From contig CANJYI010000136.1 in the NCBI GenBank assembly GCA_947478975.1, positions 1 through 7,458 on the forward strand: a stretch of 7,458 nucleotides of DNA. The letters are read 5' to 3'. Of this stretch, positions 5,794 to 7,458 are shown in pieces; the stretch's first letter is position 1; every line of letters begins with the position of its first letter. The position numbers and the translations under genes were made by a program. Under the pieces are notes generated by a model. It worked only from the letters and a program-made list of their open reading frames with translations, made no database searches and was not told where the DNA came from. Source of the DNA: Chthoniobacteraceae bacterium. Lineage in GTDB: Bacteria > Verrucomicrobiota > Verrucomicrobiia > Chthoniobacterales > Chthoniobacteraceae.

Positions 5794-7458
5794 CTATCGA
5801 GCCGCTGCGGAACTCTTCCCTGCGGCCTGGGCAAAGCTCACAGTCACCTCCTGCGAAGAGACCGTTCCACTTGGGTTCACCGCTACGAGCACATACTTGC
5901 CGGCACTCGCCGGAGTCGTCCGGTTGATTGTCAAGCTGGGCGTCGAACTCCAACGGCCTGCCACCCCGTCTTTCTGCCACTGATAATACATCGGCTGGGC
6001 CCCGCTGACCTCGACAGTCAAAATAAGAGGGTCGCCAACCCTCAATCCGATTGGAGCAACCGGCTGGCTGGTGATCACCGGCGGCACCCAAACCACAACC
6101 TCAGAGCGACCGGAGGCAACCGCCCCCCAGCTGTTTTTGGCCACCAGCCAATAGACCCCGGCGTCTGCGGCCTTCGGTCCCGTCACGGTCAGGGTCCCGG
6201 TGCTCACACCCGAAAGGGTGCTTCCGCTGGCGCTCGTGCCGTCGACCAAAGCGATACCGTTCTTCCACCAGGCGACACTCGCTGCCCCGGTCGCCTCTGC
6301 ACTCAGAGAAAAGTTCCCCGAACCGACTGCTGTCCCTGGCGCTACACGGACGGAGGATGCCGGCGAGGTCTTGATCAGCGGCGGTTGCCCGATCTCAATC
6401 CCGTACACCCAGACCTTGTCCACATCGGACTTGAGATTCGCATCCTTTGTGTAGGCAAACTCTATTCTCCGGGTCCCTGTGCCGGAGAGCAGGACGGTCT
6501 GCTTCACCCAATCCCGCTTGCCACTCAACAAAAGCGGCTGCCCGGTGATCATGTCCTTTGCCAAAGCCCCATCGACCTTGCACTGAACGATGTCCTTGCC
6601 CGACTCAGTGTCGCTCTGCCAGTAGAAGGTCATGATGCTCCAAGGGGGTCTTCCGCCACCCGAAAGCGAACTGGGAATCGCTGGGGCCGTGTAGTTGCAC
6701 CGAATCAAGGAAGTTCCCTTGTCCGCGACGGGCCCGCTTTGGGCAACGGTACCGGAGGTGCCGCTGGCCAAGGTTCTGAGAACGCCAATCCAAGGCGAGG
6801 TCGGCAGGGTCGTGATTTCGCTGACGGCCGATCCCAATGCGTCGGTGAGTGACAGGCTTTGCTGCGAGATTACCAGGTTGAACTCCATCCGGGTCTCTCC
6901 AGCGCTGCTCTTGGCAAGGAGAGTCAGAGACCAGACCCCGTTTGACGCCCCCTCCGGAGGAGTCCCGCTCAGCACCAAGTTTGCCAGGTCAAACGTCAAA
7001 CCGGCCGGGAGCTTTTCCGCCAGTTTCGTTACCGTGGTTTTGCCCGGATCGGTCACCTCAAACTTTTGGGAAACAGCCAGCTTCTCGGTCGCTGTGATCA
7101 GCTTTGAATTGAGGAAGGCGGGAAGGGTGTTTGCCCCCTCGACCATCCCACTCATGGCGTAGCCTCCCAAGGAGCCGTAGGCAGAATACCCGGTCTTGTA
7201 TCCGCCTTCTGGTTCAGCCCCCGTCCCTGTGGGCACGACCTTCAACCGATAGACTCCAGCAATCAAAGTCTGCGAAATGGACGCCCCGAGCGCATCCACC
7301 GGATCGGCAACCACCACAGATGCTCCGTTTCCATCCAACAAATCCAACCTGAAATCCCCCGTTCCCACAGAGGACGTCGGGCGCACGGTCGCGGTCGTTT
7401 TCCCTCCCGTGGTGGAAAACTGATAGACGTTTGAATCAGCCTGGGAGACCAAGGTTCC
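5794..7458 (-). CDS. C-terminal part of a large exported multidomain protein, paralogue of the metalloprotease, 5' end outside window
   Basis: The frame is open to the window edge, giving 554 residues of a longer protein. The TTG at 7452 is an internal Leu within a domain strand, not a start. Modules in order (numbered from the edge): most of a pre-peptidase-C-terminal-like domain, 1 to about 107, ending 'GGYKTGYSAYGSLGGY' (85-100); a putative Ig domain, about 113-200 ('LPAGLTFDLANLVLSGTP'); a lectin/jelly-roll-like sandwich, about 225-360 ('MTFYWQSDTESGKDIVQCKV' and 'RRIEFAYTKDANLKSDVDKV'); an Ig-like domain, about 363-459 ('AWWKNGIALVDG ... DAGVYWLVAKNSWG'); and a second, 460-542 ('YQWQKDGV ... 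SAGKYVLVAVNPSG'). It ends in a short Ala-rich tail, AQAAGKSSAAAR, with no PEP-CTERM, LPXTG or membrane anchor. The order equals that of residues 464-1000 of the downstream metalloprotease, so a similar protease domain probably lies upstream, outside the window; this is inference. It ends at a strong intrinsic terminator. Confidence 0.85.
   Translation of the reverse strand, partial: GTLVSQADSNVYQFSTTGGKTTATVRPTSSVGTGDFRLDLLDGNGASVVVADPVDALGASISQTLIAGVYRLKVVPTGTGAEPEGGYKTGYSAYGSLGGYAMSGMVEGANTLPAFLNSKLITATEKLAVSQKFEVTDPGKTTVTKLAEKLPAGLTFDLANLVLSGTPPEGASNGVWSLTLLAKSSAGETRMEFNLVISQQSLSLTDALGSAVSEITTLPTSPWIGVLRTLASGTSGTVAQSGPVADKGTSLIRCNYTAPAIPSSLSGGGRPPWSIMTFYWQSDTESGKDIVQCKVDGALAKDMITGQPLLLSGKRDWVKQTVLLSGTGTRRIEFAYTKDANLKSDVDKVWVYGIEIGQPPLIKTSPASSVRVAPGTAVGSGNFSLSAEATGAASVAWWKNGIALVDGTSASGSTLSGVSTGTLTVTGPKAADAGVYWLVAKNSWGAVASGRSEVVVWVPPVITSQPVAPIGLRVGDPLILTVEVSGAQPMYYQWQKDGVAGRWSSTPSLTINRTTPASAGKYVLVAVNPSGTVSSQEVTVSFAQAAGKSSAAAR

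Noticed and set aside
5335..6852. A 505-codon open frame on the plus strand
   Set aside because: It runs antisense through the end of the upstream paralogue, across a strong terminator and into the protease signal region. Its translation is Arg/Pro/His-rich with no domain, as expected for an antisense shadow frame in GC-rich DNA.
7450..7452. TTG at 7452 as start of the right-hand gene
   Set aside because: The frame stays open to the window edge and the residue aligns inside a PPC-like beta-strand of the downstream paralogue, so it is an internal Leu.
1..7458. CRISPR arrays, tRNA or rRNA genes, insertion sequences, phage or toxin-antitoxin genes
   Set aside because: No regularly spaced repeats, transposase-like ORFs, terminal inverted repeats or RNA-gene signatures were seen by eye on either strand.

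Overview
The window is GC-rich and almost fully coding. It looks like a chromosomal segment of a member of the Verrucomicrobiota. That placement is an inference from the two large exported proteins, whose style is common in that phylum: a metzincin protease followed by a pre-peptidase-like module, a lectin-like beta-sandwich and Ig-like domains with 'ITSQP ... WQKDG ... AGKYVLVAVN' phrases. No rRNA, tRNA, insertion sequence, integrase, phage gene or CRISPR array was seen.

Left part (1-1872, minus strand): three housekeeping-type genes read leftwards. First comes a zinc-dependent metallo-beta-lactamase-fold hydrolase of the NAPE-PLD/UlaG-like type (916-1872). A 101-bp gap separates it from a dCTP deaminase (dcd, 230-814, GTG start), which is followed after 4 bp by the N-terminal 75 codons of an aldose 1-epimerase (galM, 1-225), cut by the window edge. 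The dcd-galM spacing suggests co-transcription; their functions (dUTP supply and sugar anomer interconversion) are unrelated.

Middle (1932-2489, plus strand): a 5-formyltetrahydrofolate cyclo-ligase gene, divergent from the hydrolase gene (59 bp between start codons) and convergent with the large protease gene (40 bp between stop codons).

Right part (2530-7458, minus strand): two neighbouring genes for large exported multidomain proteins. The upstream one (5794-7458) has lost its 5' part to the window edge. It ends at two hairpins, one a strong intrinsic terminator. The downstream one (2530-5532, 1000 aa) is complete: signal peptide, glycine-rich linker, propeptide-like region, metzincin protease with a full HExxHxxGxxHD zinc motif and Met-turn, pre-peptidase-like domain, putative Ig domain, lectin-like sandwich and two Ig-like domains. 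The visible part of the upstream protein has the same C-terminal module order, so the pair is best read as diverged tandem paralogues, probably secreted proteases. The terminator and a 260-bp spacer indicate that they are transcribed separately.

No clearly new multi-gene system is visible. The points most worth checking are the tandem paralogue pair, the lack of a recognisable C-terminal sorting signal on either protein, the in-frame 15-bp tandem repeat in the protease linker, and the very tight divergent promoter region near 1870-1930.
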